Shown here: positions 63,193 to 64,000 of the stretch, one piece after another
Position numbering within the stretch: the first letter of the stretch is position 1
Layout: every line of letters begins with the position of its first letter
DNA from: Deinococcus sp. KNUC1210
GTDB taxonomy: Bacteria; Deinococcota; Deinococci; Deinococcales; Deinococcaceae
Reading direction: 5' to 3'
DNA length: 64,000 bases
Assembly (NCBI RefSeq): GCF_022344005.1
Contig: NZ_CP092192.1
Coordinates: forward strand, 186,001-250,000
Translations under genes and position numbers: made by a program
The notes under the pieces: model-generated
The model's input: only the letters and a program-made list of their open reading frames with translations
Databases searched by the model: none
Told to the model about the DNA's origin: nothing

Positions 63193-63236
63193 ACACCACC
63201 GGGGAAGCTTCCAGATAGAAGCTCCCCCGGTGGTGT
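63193..63236 (-). terminator. Hairpin between solute-binding-protein and permease genes
   Basis: Arms ACACCACCGGGG+AAGCTTC (63193-63211) and GAAGCT+CCCCCGGTGGTGT (63218-63236) pair almost completely around a 6-nt loop. The position, between binding protein and permeases, matches the urtA/urtB hairpin and would lower permease expression relative to the binding protein. Confidence 0.65.
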
Positions 63237-63367
63237 GGAAGCCTGTTATGCAGAGAGCACTCTGCACCTGTTCCTACTCCCCTGCCTTCCTGACTGTCGC
63301 TTTGCTGACTGCGGAACCCTGGGCCGGGCCAGCACCCCAGGACAGCGGGCGCTGGCCCCAATCCGTC

Positions 63368-64000
63368 TTACTTGTTGAAGGTGGTGAGAGCAGCCTTGAA
63401 CTTGCTGATGCCCTGATCGCTGGTGAGCTGGCCCAGCAGCACCGGGGTGAAGTAGTTGCCCACCGCGTCGTACACCGGCCCACCCACACCGAAGATCGGC
63501 ACGTTGGGTTCCAGCGTCGCGTCTTTGGCAGCGGTCGCGCTGTACTGCACGTTGGGCTGCAGCGCCTTGAAGGCCGCGCTCGTCTGCGTCGGCAGGTACG
63601 AGGGAATATGCCCGCCGCCCGCCCAGGTCATGCCGCCCTGCTTCTGCACGTAGCTCACGAAGGTCATCACGGCCTTGAGCTTGTCGGCCGTCATCGGCGT
63701 CTTGGTGTTGTTGGGAATCGCCAGTTCGTGCGAGTCGGCCCAGGTGCTGGCCTTGCCGCCGTACAGTGCAGGGAATGCCATGATGCCGTAGTCGAACTTC
63801 AGCGTTCCCTTGGCCTTGGCGTCCACCATCGTCGGCACTTCCCAGTTGCCGTTGAACATCATCGCCGTGCGTCCGGCACTGAACAGCGCCACGCTCGCCG
63901 GATACGTCACGTTCTTGGTCAGCAGACCCTGCTTGGTCCAGTCGGCAATCGCGTCCAGGGCCGCCTTGCCCTTGGTGTCCAGATCGCCCAGATACAGTTT
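63368..64000 (-). CDS. Sugar ABC transporter substrate-binding protein, family 1 (partial, C-terminus)
   Basis: The last 210 codons of an extracellular solute-binding protein; the start lies beyond the right edge. The frame continues without a stop to 64000 (reading LYLGDLDTKGKAALDAIADW at the edge). AGRTAMMFNGNWEVPTMVDA, YGIMAFPALYGGKAST and ELAIPNNTKTP are typical of MalE-like CUT1 binding proteins. It supplies the two permeases downstream. Confidence 0.9.
   Translation of the reverse strand, partial: KLYLGDLDTKGKAALDAIADWTKQGLLTKNVTYPASVALFSAGRTAMMFNGNWEVPTMVDAKAKGTLKFDYGIMAFPALYGGKASTWADSHELAIPNNTKTPMTADKLKAVMTFVSYVQKQGGMTWAGGGHIPSYLPTQTSAAFKALQPNVQYSATAAKDATLEPNVPIFGVGGPVYDAVGNYFTPVLLGQLTSDQGISKFKAALTTFNK

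Overview
The window is a GC-rich chromosomal segment whose gene content and promoter style (many genes starting about 6 nt downstream of a TANNNT -10 box, with no ribosome binding site) suggest a Deinococcus or close relative. That assignment is an inference from gene repertoire and signals, not a database match. I found no rRNA, tRNA, CRISPR array or prophage. The genes are mostly metabolic, transport and signalling genes.

Layout. 1-1.5 kb: start of a family 5 solute-binding protein and a LacI regulator with its own promoter and operator. 1.7-9.6 kb: an SDR; a two-gene exported redox operon (PQQ-type sugar dehydrogenase, then a Cu/Zn superoxide dismutase fused to a beta-propeller); an SRPBCC/zinc alcohol dehydrogenase pair; a prolyl aminopeptidase. 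9.9-17.7 kb: a zincin-like lipoprotein, an exported protein, a GH36 alpha-galactosidase, an MFS exporter and a Gfo/Idh/MocA oxidoreductase. 18-29 kb: a GIY-YIG protein, a response regulator and histidine kinase, crcB, a TetR/DHA2-exporter/SDR group, a membrane diguanylate cyclase and an AfsR-like BTAD/NB-ARC/TPR regulator. 29-33 kb: an AT-rich GGDEF-EAL gene between two decayed IS630-type copies. 33-41 kb: CorA, VOC and deaminase, GAF-HD-GYP, DUF3160, CapA and a cupin. 41-46 kb: a complete urtABCDE urea importer operon. 46-56 kb: a very large GAF histidine kinase, an atypical SDR, a ChbG-like deacetylase with a GPH sugar symporter, a renalase-like flavoprotein, a membrane protein and a tyrosine-recombinase-fold protein that has lost its catalytic residues. 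56-64 kb: an aldo/keto reductase, a flavin monooxygenase, a glycine-zipper protein and a LacI plus ABC sugar-import operon that runs off the right edge.

Two themes connect the genes. First, carbohydrate uptake and use: two LacI regulators, sugar ABC components, GH36, a GPH symporter, a sugar dehydrogenase and ChbG. Second, cyclic-di-GMP and two-component signalling: GGDEF, GGDEF-EAL, HD-GYP, two histidine kinases and one response regulator.

A major caveat: at least eight genes carry one or more single-base indels, mostly at G or C runs of five or six, and each is restored to a normal family protein by one base per site. This looks like consensus error rather than eight real pseudogenes, although the sequence alone cannot settle it.
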